Source: Bacteroidales bacterium (GTDB lineage Bacteria > Bacteroidota > Bacteroidia > Bacteroidales > Muribaculaceae). Taken from it: DNA of 42,222 bases. The position numbers and the translations under genes are program-made. The notes under the pieces are model-generated. The model had not been told where the DNA came from and ran no database searches. It was given only the letters and a program-made list of their open reading frames with translations. The stretch is from positions 1 through 42,222 of the forward strand of contig SFGS01000013.1 in assembly GCA_004557565.1 (NCBI GenBank). The letters run 5' to 3'. This document shows, piece by piece, positions 18,001 through 25,846 of this stretch. Position 1 is the stretch's first letter. The number at the start of each line of letters is the position of its first letter.

Positions 18001-18447
18001 ACTTGGCGTAGCATTGGCGTAATAAACCGATCTCAATGCCGTACAGCCCCCAAACGCACGATACCCCACATTGGTCAATGAACTTGGCATATACACAGTG
18101 GTGAGGCTGGTGCAGTTTTCAAACGCCGATTGCGCAATTCGGGTGATGTTGTAGCGGATTTGCACCACCGAAATGTTTGACTGTCCTTTGAACGCATCAT
18201 AGTTAATCACCCCCACCTTATACTTGTAGCCGTTATACGACACCACGCCAGGAATGTCGAGTTTGAGCGAAGTCTTTGCTTTTCCTTGTGCGCTAAGACT
18301 TTTCACCGCCACGATACCTGGTTTTCCGCTATAGGAATCCAATGTCACCGAATAGGTGATGTCGCCTACCGAAAACACATCGTTTGGTGCCGCCGAGGCA
18401 CACAGTGCCAGCAGGGCGAAAAGCAGAAATAGTAATTGCTTTTTCAT
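15100..18447 (-). CDS. Large BspA-type leucine-rich-repeat surface protein with dockerin-like tail
   Basis: A 1115-residue exported protein: signal peptide (1-19, CASA) and many LRR_5/BspA-type repeats across about 75-850 (SLTTVYMPSSLTNVGYRAF and relatives). Next comes a domain often seen in Prevotella BspA proteins (GLKAYVV...PAGTGLLL, about 920-980), then two dockerin-like repeats (1062-1115). BspA-like proteins bind host or bacterial surface ligands; the target here is unknown. The open frame runs 63 codons further upstream, but a TAACTTTG -7 box at 18562-18569 and the signal peptide place the start at 18447 (or an ATG two codons earlier, 18453). Its dockerin DNA and downstream repeats match those of the unrelated glycosidase gene at 3793-6351. 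Confidence 0.88.
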   Translation of the reverse strand: MKKQLLFLLFALLALCASAAPNDVFSVGDITYSVTLDSYSGKPGIVAVKSLSAQGKAKTSLKLDIPGVVSYNGYKYKVGVINYDAFKGQSNISVVQIRYNITRIAQSAFENCTSLTTVYMPSSLTNVGYRAFGGCTALRSVYYANATPSSTSVVPGSFPENSGMTLYVSKAHPNSKENARKVTAFDYFSTIKKHEYACDFILGEHGYFCVTKAPLSDGSTRGEMSLVGVYADDNFNYAWSGAYNNGILDFDVVEIADSACLGNTNIKNVYLSSYSKLRRIGDSAFNGCSSIEWVQMATSSLQQIGKYAFKGCNLLTTIKLPENVYSCSAYFVDGCTKLGYISVDSKNTNYTSYNGLLYDKGLTYLYRCPEGYTYRKVLDSNSLPPTLKKVGNYAFEYCKYVEEIYFPYGLTSFGIGTFRYCSGLTTLQLPSSHTGWGEGSFVGATALDVLYVNQEDAYGLEVSRRVNEFDDCKRGTLYVGGWITSFNWGPWAKWKNCKREAYDYLGTNGLRYTIINGYAQTVDGEKFDGSAKLFYAPHNTGKSEIVIQDYITLPGGKKYAVTSVGTHVFGTGNTLSVKTNLTLGKHVRTIAEQAFLDQTNLVGLKLNPNLKVIGVNGFGNCRIATDVILPCGFTTLESHAFYNNSFKRILIPSSVTKMDSKCIAKNNYLQEIILNNAQFAYNYIDLENVPKSCKFYVPAGSEEAFKKNQYWSTLQVMEGAYDFTYQDADPYNTIYHMSVISHSPFTIDGVTYAGRARYVYHPANKERTNITQFTATFSETDYTHGANKKYMMTGFGDRALDMCTQIQNVETGKMKAFVHIGRRAFANTSIKNFEVPDTCVYLGDEAFVGCRQLSELVIWRNKNWTRKWGKQLYGQNAKDFYCYVPLREYNTYKEGVLDWEKLEGETIFPVDRLNAYIEKSSISDDRTISVDYPVDWKASGLKAYVVHQFDNSEQMAYTKQVASTPAGTGLLLKDFDNKLDIKLKRPSTTPSTPTNLLVGTPRERVDVYRQSVGYVFDSRKKFFYRPRISEYSEVYSAYLKLSSFQAGSVTHINIDLYSQITGDINGDGEVNVSDVTALINKILGSSTYSDAVCDINGDGEINVSDVTALINLILK

Positions 18448-18561
18448 ATTCATAAAATGTTTTAAAATTATTAGTTTTTTGATTAGTCGCAAAAGGGAAT
18501 TTGGCAACTCTCTATTCATAAAAAATAGTTTTTCATCAGAGCACAGCCACCCCATTTTCCA

Positions 18562-18569
18562 CAAAGTTA
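18562..18569 (-). promoter_or_regulatory. -7 box upstream of the large leucine-rich-repeat gene
   Basis: TAACTTTG on the minus strand fits TAnnTTTG. Transcription would begin near 18555, leaving a leader of about 105 bases and excluding the upstream start at 18636. The matching -33 is not clear. The 18448-18817 gap also holds AATCTCGAAATCTCG and CTAATTTCTAATTTC repeats at about 18645-18726. Confidence 0.5.
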
Positions 18570-18745
18570 CACAAAATTTCGAGAAATCAGAAAAAAGCTC
18601 ACACAGATTCAACAAATTCAACAAAAAAGTCAACAAGGCTACGAAATCTTGAAATCTCGAAATCTCGAAAATCTCGAAGAATCGAAAAATCTAATTTCTA
18701 ATTTCTAATTTCTAACATCTAATTTCAAAAAATTTATATTTTTTC

Positions 18746-18776
18746 TTGCGTAATTCAGATTTTGTGTATATGTTTG
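18746..18776 (+). promoter_or_regulatory. Promoter of the trpB2-type gene
   Basis: TTG (18746-18748), 20 bases, then TATGTTTG (18769-18776), a good match to the Bacteroidota sigma-A promoter. The ATG follows 41 bases later. No ribosome-binding site is evident; the leader is AT-rich, as is usual in this phylum. Confidence 0.65.
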
Positions 18777-18817
18777 CATTGTAATTACATTTATATTCAT
18801 TTTTAAAATTTACAACT

Positions 18818-20152
18818 ATGGACTCTTCTAAGAAATTTCTCCTTCAGGAAAAAGATATTCCCACTGCATGGTACAACGTGATGGCTGATATGAAAAATAA
18901 GCCTCGCCCAATGCTTAACCCTGCCAATAAGCAACCCATGAAGGCGGAGGACCTCTATCCTCTGTTCAATAAGGCTTGCTCCGACCAGGAATTCAACACC
19001 ACCGACCAATGGATTGAAATTCCGGAGGAGGTGCGCGAAATGTATAAGATTTGGCGCCCTACTCCTCTGGTGAGAGCACGCGGACTGGAGAAACTTCTTG
19101 ACACGCCTGCACATATCTATTTTAAGAACGAGAGCGTAAGCCCGGTGGGGTCGCATAAGCTCAACTCGGCAATAGCACAAGCCTACTACTGCAAGCAGGA
19201 GGGCGTGACGAATATCACCACCGAAACTGGCGCAGGACAATGGGGCGCGGCGCTGTCGCTGGCGGCGAAGCACTTCGGCTTGGCACTGGCTGTGTATATG
19301 GTGAAGGTGTCGTATCACCAAAAGCCCTATCGCCGCTCTATCATGCAGACCTACGGCGCAGAGGTGATAGCATCGCCAAGTATGTCAACTCGCGCCGGTA
19401 AGGACATTATTACCAACAATCCCAACTATCAAGGTTCGCTCGGCACCGCCATTTCGGAGGCTGTGGAACTGGCGCGCACCACGCCCAACTGCAAGTATGT
19501 GCTTGGATCGGTGCTCAACCATGTGGGACTCCACCAAACCGTGATTGGCTTGGAGGCGGAGAAGCAGATGGAAATGGCTGGCGAATATCCCGATGTGGTG
19601 ATTGGGTGCTTTGGCGGTGGCAGCAATTTTTCGGGCATTTCGTTCCCATTTATGCGCCACAACCTGAGCGGTGAGCGGAACACTCGCTTCATTGCCGCCG
19701 AACCGGCATCTTGCCCAAAACTCACTCGTGGCAAATTCCAATACGACTTCGGCGACGAGGCTGGCTACACGCCGCTGATTCCGATGTACACGCTGGGCCA
19801 TAAGTTTGCCCCTGCGCATATCCACGCTGGCGGTCTGCGCTACCACGGCGCTGGGTCGGTGGTGAGCCAGTTGATGCAAGATGGACTGATGAGCGCAGTG
19901 GATATTCAGCAACTCGACACGTTTAAGGCTGCCACTATGTTTGCCCAAAGCGAGGGCATCATCCCTGCCCCTGAATCGTCGCACGCCATCGCCGCCACCA
20001 TCGCCGAGGCACTGAAGTGCAAGGAGGAGGGCGTGAGCCGCACTATCCTGTTCAACCTCTCTGGCCACGGCCTCATCGACATGAGTGCCTACGACCAATA
20101 CCTCCGCGGCGAACTCACCAACTTCGAATACACGCCAGCTCCCAATTTATAA
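18818..20152 (+). CDS. trpB: TrpB2-type tryptophan synthase beta chain-like PLP enzyme
   Basis: A 444-residue PLP-dependent enzyme. The Schiff-base lysine is Lys114 in GSHKLNSA; ETGAGQWG follows at about 136-143, and a phosphate-binding GCFGGGSN occurs near 233-240. The length and the extended N terminus (RPTPLVRARGL at 80-90) fit the TrpB2 branch rather than the 390-400-residue TrpB1 that pairs with TrpA. TrpB2 enzymes make tryptophan from indole and serine, often for indole salvage. No trpA or other trp gene is near, and the gene stands alone on the plus strand among surface-protein genes. It has its own promoter; the region after it is a large inverted repeat. Confidence 0.92.
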   Translation: MDSSKKFLLQEKDIPTAWYNVMADMKNKPRPMLNPANKQPMKAEDLYPLFNKACSDQEFNTTDQWIEIPEEVREMYKIWRPTPLVRARGLEKLLDTPAHIYFKNESVSPVGSHKLNSAIAQAYYCKQEGVTNITTETGAGQWGAALSLAAKHFGLALAVYMVKVSYHQKPYRRSIMQTYGAEVIASPSMSTRAGKDIITNNPNYQGSLGTAISEAVELARTTPNCKYVLGSVLNHVGLHQTVIGLEAEKQMEMAGEYPDVVIGCFGGGSNFSGISFPFMRHNLSGERNTRFIAAEPASCPKLTRGKFQYDFGDEAGYTPLIPMYTLGHKFAPAHIHAGGLRYHGAGSVVSQLMQDGLMSAVDIQQLDTFKAATMFAQSEGIIPAPESSHAIAATIAEALKCKEEGVSRTILFNLSGHGLIDMSAYDQYLRGELTNFEYTPAPNL

Positions 20153-20160
20153 CGGCTGGC

Positions 20161-20528
20161 CTCACACAGATCTCACAGATCCCACAGGATTTGCACGCCT
20201 GATGTTAAATCTCACAGGCTTCTTAGGGCTCACACAGATCCCACTGATTTTGCGTTGGATAGTGTCAAATCTCACGGATGTGTGAGTGATGGTGAAAAGC
20301 CGATTTAATCCATTTAAATCCATTAACACCTAAAAAAATAAAAATAGGGTGTAAATAGGATTTAATGGATTAAATCGGTGTGATTTTTTCAGACCCATTA
20401 CAGACCCATTACAGACCCAAGCAGCCCCTAACAGTCCCCAAAGCAACTCCCGAAAAAGGTGTGTGGAGCATCTGTGAGATTTAACATCAGGCGTGCAAAA
20501 TCAGTGAGATCTGTGGGATCTGTGTGAG
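20161..20528. repeat. Nested inverted repeat between trpB2 and the glycosidase gene
   Basis: Outer arms 20161-20217 and 20471-20528 are inverted copies of about 57 bases, containing TCACACAGATC units and GCACGCCTGATGTTAAATCT. Inside lies a second palindrome (20301-20377, ATTTAATCCATT arms) and then CAGACCCATTA repeats (20391-20440), which are the inverse of the GGGTCTG units at 3516-3587. The structure fills the whole convergent gap (20153-20565) and could end transcription from both sides. No gene is seen in it. Confidence 0.8.
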
Positions 20529-20565
20529 CCCTAAGAAACCCGTGGGATCTGTGTGAGCCTCGGTG

Positions 20566-23500
20566 TTACAGTATTGCGTTGATGAGGGCGGTGACGTCGG
20601 TCACGTCGAGGATGCCGTCGGCGTTGATGTCTGCCACTTCGAGGTCGGCGGGAGTGGTGCCGAGAATCATGTTGATGAGGGCAGTCACATCGCTTACGTC
20701 AACGATGCCGTCGCCGTTCACATCGCCAAACTTCACATTCTTGCTGAGCTGGTAGGCAGCCATGCCGTTGCCCGGCACATAGAGGTAAAGCATTGCATCA
20801 GTAGCAGAAACAGGCACCGCGGTGCATTGAGCGCTCCATGTGTCGCTGTTCACATTGCCCAAACCACGTTTCGGGAAGCACCACATCAGCTGATGACCGT
20901 CAAACGAAGCGTCGGTGGAGTTCTGCACGAGGTTGAAGTTGAACGATGAATTGAAATCGCCACTTGGATAGAGCATATAGTGCGCGCCACCGAGGGTGAA
21001 CGCCGTGCCGCCGTTGCCATTAGTGCCTTCGGGTGCCATTGGCGAGCCAGTGCTGAACGCACCGTCGATAGCGCCTGTGCCGAAGTTGTAGCGAGTGAAA
21101 TAGATGCCGCTACCGTTGATATACACGATATTCTCGTCTTGCGCATAGAGTTGGGGCGCGATGCCAGAAGTGGTGGCATGAGATGGCGCATAGCCCTTCA
21201 TAGTCACACTCTGCTGCGAAGCGAGTTTGCCGCCACGGAACTGCCAGCGGAGCAACTTGGTGCTATAGCGAGGACACGCAAACACGCAGAAATCGCCGCT
21301 CTTCACATCGCCAGCCACAGCACAGTGGTCGATGCGCGACTCTTCAAGTCCGCTAAAGGTGACCGATGCCACCTTGGTGAGCGCGCCAGTGGTCTTGTCC
21401 ACACTCAGCAGCACCAATGGCGTGGTGCCCACATTCAGGGTGAGGTTGCTAATCACGAGGTTGCCGGCATGGTCGGTCTGCACATCGTTGCAAGGATAGT
21501 AAGGCACGGTGGCTTCGTAGCCCAGCGGCATACGCTTGATGCGTTCGCCTGTGTCGGCACTATAGAGATAGAGGTAAGCAGGAGCTGTGGTCGATGCGCT
21601 CTCACGACCCGACACATAGATGGTGTCGCCCACCACCGCGAAGCCACGGTTGAGCTGACCCTTGTTCTCAAAGGTGATATTGCCATATTCGCTCTTCACC
21701 GAACGCACCCACTTGTTGGTTAGTCGGTAGCCATTCACGGCATCGTAAGCGTTGGCATCGATGTCTTGCTTCATCACATAACCCGGCTCAAGTTCGCCAA
21801 TTGGCACCTTGGTGACGGTGAAGCGGCGCACTTCCGAAGCCTTGTCGGAATAGTATTTGCGTGAGCTCACCACGCGCCAGTAGAACGTGCCCTTGCCAAG
21901 CACCGACACCACGCAATTTGCCGAAAGCTGATTGCCGGCGGTGGCAAAGTCGGTGGTTTCGTAAGCCACATGGGCGAAGTCGGCGGTTTTCGACACTTGC
22001 AGCTTGAAACTGTGGGCGGTGACTGGGGTGAACTTAAACACGAAGTCGGCGTCAAACGAAGCGCCATTGGCTGGGCTAACGAGCGCGACAGCCTCGGCAG
22101 GTGTGCGGACAGGAGCCTTGAAGGTGGCAGCATCGCTCCACATCACTATGCGGTTGGGCTGGAGTGTAGCCACGCGCCAGTAGTAGGTTTGACCCGAAGC
22201 AAGGTCGCCGAGGTCGATGGTGGTGGTGTTGGAGATGATTTGCTTTCGCTGAATGAGCACGTTGCCGAAGGTGGCATCGTCGGAAATCTGAAGCTCGTAG
22301 GTGGCATCGTCGGCAGCCGTCCAAGCAAACTGCTGATTCCAAGTGGCTGCTGTGCCAGCGATTGGCGAAACGAGCGTCACCTTGTCGGCATATTCGGTGG
22401 CGAGGTTGTAGAACGCTGGGGCAAACTCATTGTTCCAGCCATCGACCACACACACGGCATACCAGTAGCCCGACTGGAGCGAGGCATCGAGTTTGAAACT
22501 TGGGGTGTAGGTCACGCCCACCAGATAATCGCTCTTGATGCCGTCGAACGCTTGGCTCTGCGCCTCGTCGAGCGTCACGTTCAGTGGCACTGCATACACC
22601 GAATAGCGCACGAGCTTCTTGTTCACGCCCGTCCACGAGAGGGTGCCACCACTGTAGGCGAGGTTAGCAGGTGCGTCGTAGTTGGTCTTGCTGTGCCAAG
22701 GCATGGCAGGCTCCAGCGCCTTGTGTGTGAAGAGCGTTTGGCTCAGATAGTCAGCAAGTCCCTTGCAAGTGGGGCCGTCGATATATTTCGCCGAATAGAA
22801 ATTCACGCCAGGGGCGTTTTGGCGGTTATATTGGCGGCTATAACGAATTTGTTGCAAAATCTCGTCCCAATCGGCTTTCGTGTTGGTCTTTTCCATAAAA
22901 TAAATGTTATGGCTCGCATAGTGGTGACGGCCGAAATGCTCGGCAATGTAGCTCCACCAGTTGGTGAGCGGACCAAATGGATTGGTAGTGTGGTTGGTTT
23001 TCCAATAGAGCTGTGGCGAGATATAGTCGATGGTGCCCTCTTCGAGCCACGCCAAAGGGTCGCTGTAGATGGTGGTGTACTGCCAGTCGCTGGCGCGGCA
23101 GTATTCATCTACAGGCACCACGCCATGCTTGGTGGCAGATGTGGAACGCTGACCAGCCACACCAGCAGGACCGATCGAGAATTTCACATAAGGCTTGGTG
23201 GCTTGCACCATGTCCCACATGTCTTTCACCATCTGGTTCACGTTGGCGCGTCGCCAGTCGCCGATGCTCATGCCCGAATTGCTTTGGGTGTAGAGCTGAT
23301 AGTCGGGGGCGGAGCTGTCTTCTGGAGTGCCGCCGCCTGGGTAGAAATAGTCGTCGAAGATGATGCCGTCGATGTCGTAGTTCTGAATCATTTCCTTGCA
23401 CACCTTCAGCAAGTGGTCGCGCGAGGCTTTCAGCGCAGGGTTGAACACGATGCGGTTGCCTACCTGCATGAGTATGCCCGAATTTTTCAAATTTTGGTCG

Positions 23501-23934
23501 ATGGCGGTGTTGCAGTCGTTGCCGCTGCTATTGCTGAAGCGATAGGGATTCACCCACGCATTGATTTCCAAACCACGCTTGTGACACTCCTCAACGGCAA
23601 ACGCCAGAGGGTCCCAACCGGGGTCTTGACCACGAGTGCCTGTAAGATAACTCGACCATGGCTCGTAACTCGATTTATAGAGTGCATCAGCCATAGGGCG
23701 CACTTGCAGGCACACCGAGTTCATGTTGGCTTTCACAAAGCCGTCGAGCAAGTCGGTGAGTTGCTTTTTCTGTTTGTTGATGGTGGCGGTGCCAGTGCCA
23801 CGGGTTTGTGGCCAGTCGATGTTGCTGACTGTGGCAATCCATACCGTTCGCATTTCGCGTTTTTGTGCCTCTTGCGCCCACAGCGTCAGAGCCACAAAAG
23901 CCGTAAAGGCTAAAGCGAGTAGTCTTCTTGTCAT
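20566..23934 (-). CDS. GHL10 glycosidase fused to Fn3-like modules, the propeller-like domain and a dockerin-like tail
   Basis: A 1122-residue exported protein. It has a signal peptide (1-20), a GHL10/DUF187 barrel (about 25-420, with INAWVNPYR near 123-131 and IDGIIFDDYFYP at 188-199) and Fn3-like modules (about 430-715). From residue 730 it carries a domain clearly homologous to the stand-alone proteins at 162-1553 and 1991-3367: it opens YDAVNGYRLTNKW and closes PGNGMAAYQLSKNV. The last 55 residues are two dockerin-like repeats, more diverged than in the other four proteins. Like DigH-type relatives it may cleave glycan strands, but the substrate is unknown. Transcription probably starts from TATCTTTG at 23980-23987. 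Confidence 0.9.
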   Translation of the reverse strand: MTRRLLALAFTAFVALTLWAQEAQKREMRTVWIATVSNIDWPQTRGTGTATINKQKKQLTDLLDGFVKANMNSVCLQVRPMADALYKSSYEPWSSYLTGTRGQDPGWDPLAFAVEECHKRGLEINAWVNPYRFSNSSGNDCNTAIDQNLKNSGILMQVGNRIVFNPALKASRDHLLKVCKEMIQNYDIDGIIFDDYFYPGGGTPEDSSAPDYQLYTQSNSGMSIGDWRRANVNQMVKDMWDMVQATKPYVKFSIGPAGVAGQRSTSATKHGVVPVDEYCRASDWQYTTIYSDPLAWLEEGTIDYISPQLYWKTNHTTNPFGPLTNWWSYIAEHFGRHHYASHNIYFMEKTNTKADWDEILQQIRYSRQYNRQNAPGVNFYSAKYIDGPTCKGLADYLSQTLFTHKALEPAMPWHSKTNYDAPANLAYSGGTLSWTGVNKKLVRYSVYAVPLNVTLDEAQSQAFDGIKSDYLVGVTYTPSFKLDASLQSGYWYAVCVVDGWNNEFAPAFYNLATEYADKVTLVSPIAGTAATWNQQFAWTAADDATYELQISDDATFGNVLIQRKQIISNTTTIDLGDLASGQTYYWRVATLQPNRIVMWSDAATFKAPVRTPAEAVALVSPANGASFDADFVFKFTPVTAHSFKLQVSKTADFAHVAYETTDFATAGNQLSANCVVSVLGKGTFYWRVVSSRKYYSDKASEVRRFTVTKVPIGELEPGYVMKQDIDANAYDAVNGYRLTNKWVRSVKSEYGNITFENKGQLNRGFAVVGDTIYVSGRESASTTAPAYLYLYSADTGERIKRMPLGYEATVPYYPCNDVQTDHAGNLVISNLTLNVGTTPLVLLSVDKTTGALTKVASVTFSGLEESRIDHCAVAGDVKSGDFCVFACPRYSTKLLRWQFRGGKLASQQSVTMKGYAPSHATTSGIAPQLYAQDENIVYINGSGIYFTRYNFGTGAIDGAFSTGSPMAPEGTNGNGGTAFTLGGAHYMLYPSGDFNSSFNFNLVQNSTDASFDGHQLMWCFPKRGLGNVNSDTWSAQCTAVPVSATDAMLYLYVPGNGMAAYQLSKNVKFGDVNGDGIVDVSDVTALINMILGTTPADLEVADINADGILDVTDVTALINAIL

Positions 23935-23979
23935 AATTCTGTATTAAAAGGTTTTAATAGTAGTATTGTAATTTCACTA

Positions 23980-23987
23980 CAAAGATA
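23980..23987 (-). promoter_or_regulatory. -7 box of the large GHL10-propeller-dockerin gene
   Basis: The minus strand reads TATCTTTGTAG, matching TAnnTTTG. It lies 46 bases before the ATG at 23934. No clear -33. The rest of the 23935-24296 gap holds GAAGTTAA units (24029-24058) and GTTGACTC/GTTGGCTC repeats (24092-24168). Confidence 0.5.
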
Positions 23988-24091
23988 ATGCAAAATTTAG
24001 AAGTTAGAAATTAGTGGATAGATTTTTTCGAAGTTAAGAAGTTAAGAAGTTAAGACGATAGTATAGCCTTCAGCCTTCTTATTGACAAAAA

Positions 24092-24168
24092 ACTCGTTGA
24101 CCTGTTGGCTCGTTGACTCGTTGACTCCAAAATCTCGTTGACCTGTTGGCTCGTTGACTCGTTGACTC
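24092..24168. repeat. GTTGACC/GTTGGCTC repeat
   Basis: Two tandem copies of a unit of about 37 bases built from CTCGTTGACCTGTTGGCTCG. It is the inverse of the GTCAACGAGCCAACAGG units at 14729-14770 and related to those at 3487-3513. No function is visible. Confidence 0.7.
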
Positions 24169-24211
24169 AAAAAAAAAGAACTTTTTTCATCTTTGATGCA
24201 ACCTTTTGGGG

Positions 24212-24219
24212 TATCTTTG
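24212..24219 (+). promoter_or_regulatory. -7 box of the membrane protein / sigma factor operon
   Basis: TATCTTTG fits TAnnTTTG and lies 77 bases before the ATG at 24297. A TTTG at 24192-24195 is a little close (16 bases) to be the standard -33. Confidence 0.5.
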
Positions 24220-24296
24220 TCGTCTAATACATGAACGCCCGCCGAAAGGCGGCTAAAAACGAATATTTTTACACGAACAATTAAAATTCGCTCAAT

Positions 24297-25238
24297 ATGA
24301 AAAAAATTCTATTAATTCTGGTGCTGACGCTCGCAGCGGCACTGCCATCGCAAGCCAGAAAGGCTAACATCAATCGCTCCGGCGATACCACCACCATTGT
24401 GATGAATGGCGACACCGTTAGGGTAACTGACGGTGAGGTGAAAAAAACTATCAGTAAGGCTATCAACGACACGCTTTGGAGTGAAAAGGCTGAAACTGCC
24501 GACGACGACGAAACCTACAACTACATGGCTTTAGATAACGACGCAAGGCTTAAAGAGGCGAGCATGTGGAGTTCTACAGTAAAACAAATTTCGATTTCTA
24601 TGTGCTTTTGTATCATGGTTGTGGTGTTTTTGAGCCTTTTGTTCTATCTGCTTCACCGTCGCGCAAAATATAGAGTGATAGAGAAGGCTATCGAGAACAA
24701 TTATCCTCTGCCTCCATCACTGGGCGGAACTCCCACTTACAAGCAGGCACCACAACGCCCCGACGCTTGGCGAAACTATGCTCCACAACAGCAACCACAG
24801 CCACAGCCTCAACAGCCTCAGCCACAAGCACAAGCGCAACCACAACCGCAGCAGCCACCCTACCAGCAAGGCATGAACGCGCCTATGCAGCCCAATATGC
24901 CTTACCGCGTGAATTACATGGCGTATAAGAAAAGTTTTGTGCTGGTGTGTGTGGGATTTATGATGGCCATGTTCTTCGATTCGGCTGGAGCATCGCCTAT
25001 GGTATTCCTGTCGTTTATTATAGTGCTTCTGGGCTTGGGCAAGGGCTTCGTCATCTACAAGGAGCAAAAGCAAGACCAAGACTACTGGCGATGGCAAATG
25101 CAACAGCAGCAACCACAGCCTCCTTACGCTCCACAACAGACACGACCTCAGCCTCAAGCGCCACAGCAGCCACAAGCCGAGCAAAAGCCTGCCACCGAGC
25201 AACCCCCAGTGTTCACTCCTTCCACCGACAATAAATAA
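24297..25238 (+). CDS. Exported membrane protein with Pro/Gln-rich segments, upstream of an ECF sigma factor
   Basis: A 313-residue protein: signal peptide (1-20), an exported acidic region, and a membrane segment at about 99-120 followed by basic HRRAKYRVIEKAIENNYPLP. Next are a Pro/Gln repeat (163-190), two more membrane segments (about 213-228 and 234-254) and a second Pro/Gln-rich tail (268-300). The YRVIEKAIENNYPLP block is typical of a Bacteroidales membrane family (DUF6249-like, from memory) found beside ECF sigma genes. It is followed after 52 bases by the sigma gene, so the three genes 24297-26158 are probably one operon. It may be part of the sensing apparatus; that is inferred from context. 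Confidence 0.75.
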   Translation: MKKILLILVLTLAAALPSQARKANINRSGDTTTIVMNGDTVRVTDGEVKKTISKAINDTLWSEKAETADDDETYNYMALDNDARLKEASMWSSTVKQISISMCFCIMVVVFLSLLFYLLHRRAKYRVIEKAIENNYPLPPSLGGTPTYKQAPQRPDAWRNYAPQQQPQPQPQQPQPQAQAQPQPQQPPYQQGMNAPMQPNMPYRVNYMAYKKSFVLVCVGFMMAMFFDSAGASPMVFLSFIIVLLGLGKGFVIYKEQKQDQDYWRWQMQQQQPQPPYAPQQTRPQPQAPQQPQAEQKPATEQPPVFTPSTDNK

Positions 25239-25290
25239 TCATCAGGTAATATTCCCCCACCCTACTGTAAGCAAACTATAGAGCTACACA

Positions 25291-25830
25291 ATGCTTAGCA
25301 AACTCGAAGAAATAAAACTGGTTTCACAATGCGCTTTCGGCGACAACCGTGGCGCATTTGGCAAGCTCGTAGAGGCATACCAGCCCCAGTTGCGCAGATT
25401 TCTGCTCAACCTCACCATGGGCGACGAGAACCTCACCGACGACTTGGCACAGGAAACCTTTATCAAGGCCTACACTGGCATTCGTGCCTTTAAGGGGCTG
25501 TCGGGCTTTGGCACTTGGCTCTACCGCATTGCCTACAACGAATTCTACAGCGAGAAACGCCGCCGACACGAAGAACATATCGACCAAATTCCCGAATCCA
25601 TGCAAGATGCCTCGGCACAAGCGAGCATCAGCACCGAAGCGAAAATGGACGTGAAGGCCGCTATGCGAGTGCTCAACCCGGTAGAGCGAACGGTGATTAC
25701 ACTTTTCTACATCGACGACCTTCCGCTGAAGAAAATCGCCACCATCACACAACTGTCGGAAGGCACCATAAAATCTGCAATCCACCGTGCCAAGACGAAA
25801 ATGTGTGAAGTAATCAAATATCAGCAATAA
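25291..25830 (+). CDS. ECF-type RNA polymerase sigma factor
   Basis: A 179-residue sigma-70 family protein with region 2 at about 20-95 (DDLAQETFIKAYTGI, then FGTWLYRIAYNEF) and region 4 at about 127-172 (ERTVITLFYIDDLPLKKIA, then a helix-turn-helix with GTIKSAIHRAKTKM). Region 3 is missing, which defines the ECF group. It directs RNA polymerase to a small regulon, probably under control of the membrane proteins encoded on either side: 52 bases after one and 16 bases before the other. It is not next to a SusC gene with an STN domain, so it is probably not a glycan-sensing sigma. Confidence 0.93.
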   Translation: MLSKLEEIKLVSQCAFGDNRGAFGKLVEAYQPQLRRFLLNLTMGDENLTDDLAQETFIKAYTGIRAFKGLSGFGTWLYRIAYNEFYSEKRRRHEEHIDQIPESMQDASAQASISTEAKMDVKAAMRVLNPVERTVITLFYIDDLPLKKIATITQLSEGTIKSAIHRAKTKMCEVIKYQQ

Positions 25831-25846
25831 AAACATCAGCAAAACA

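Noticed and set aside
21970..23913. Plus-strand open frame of 647 codons
   Set aside because: It is antisense to the GHL10-propeller-dockerin gene, which has clear domains and a signal peptide; the frame is open only through the codon bias of the real gene.
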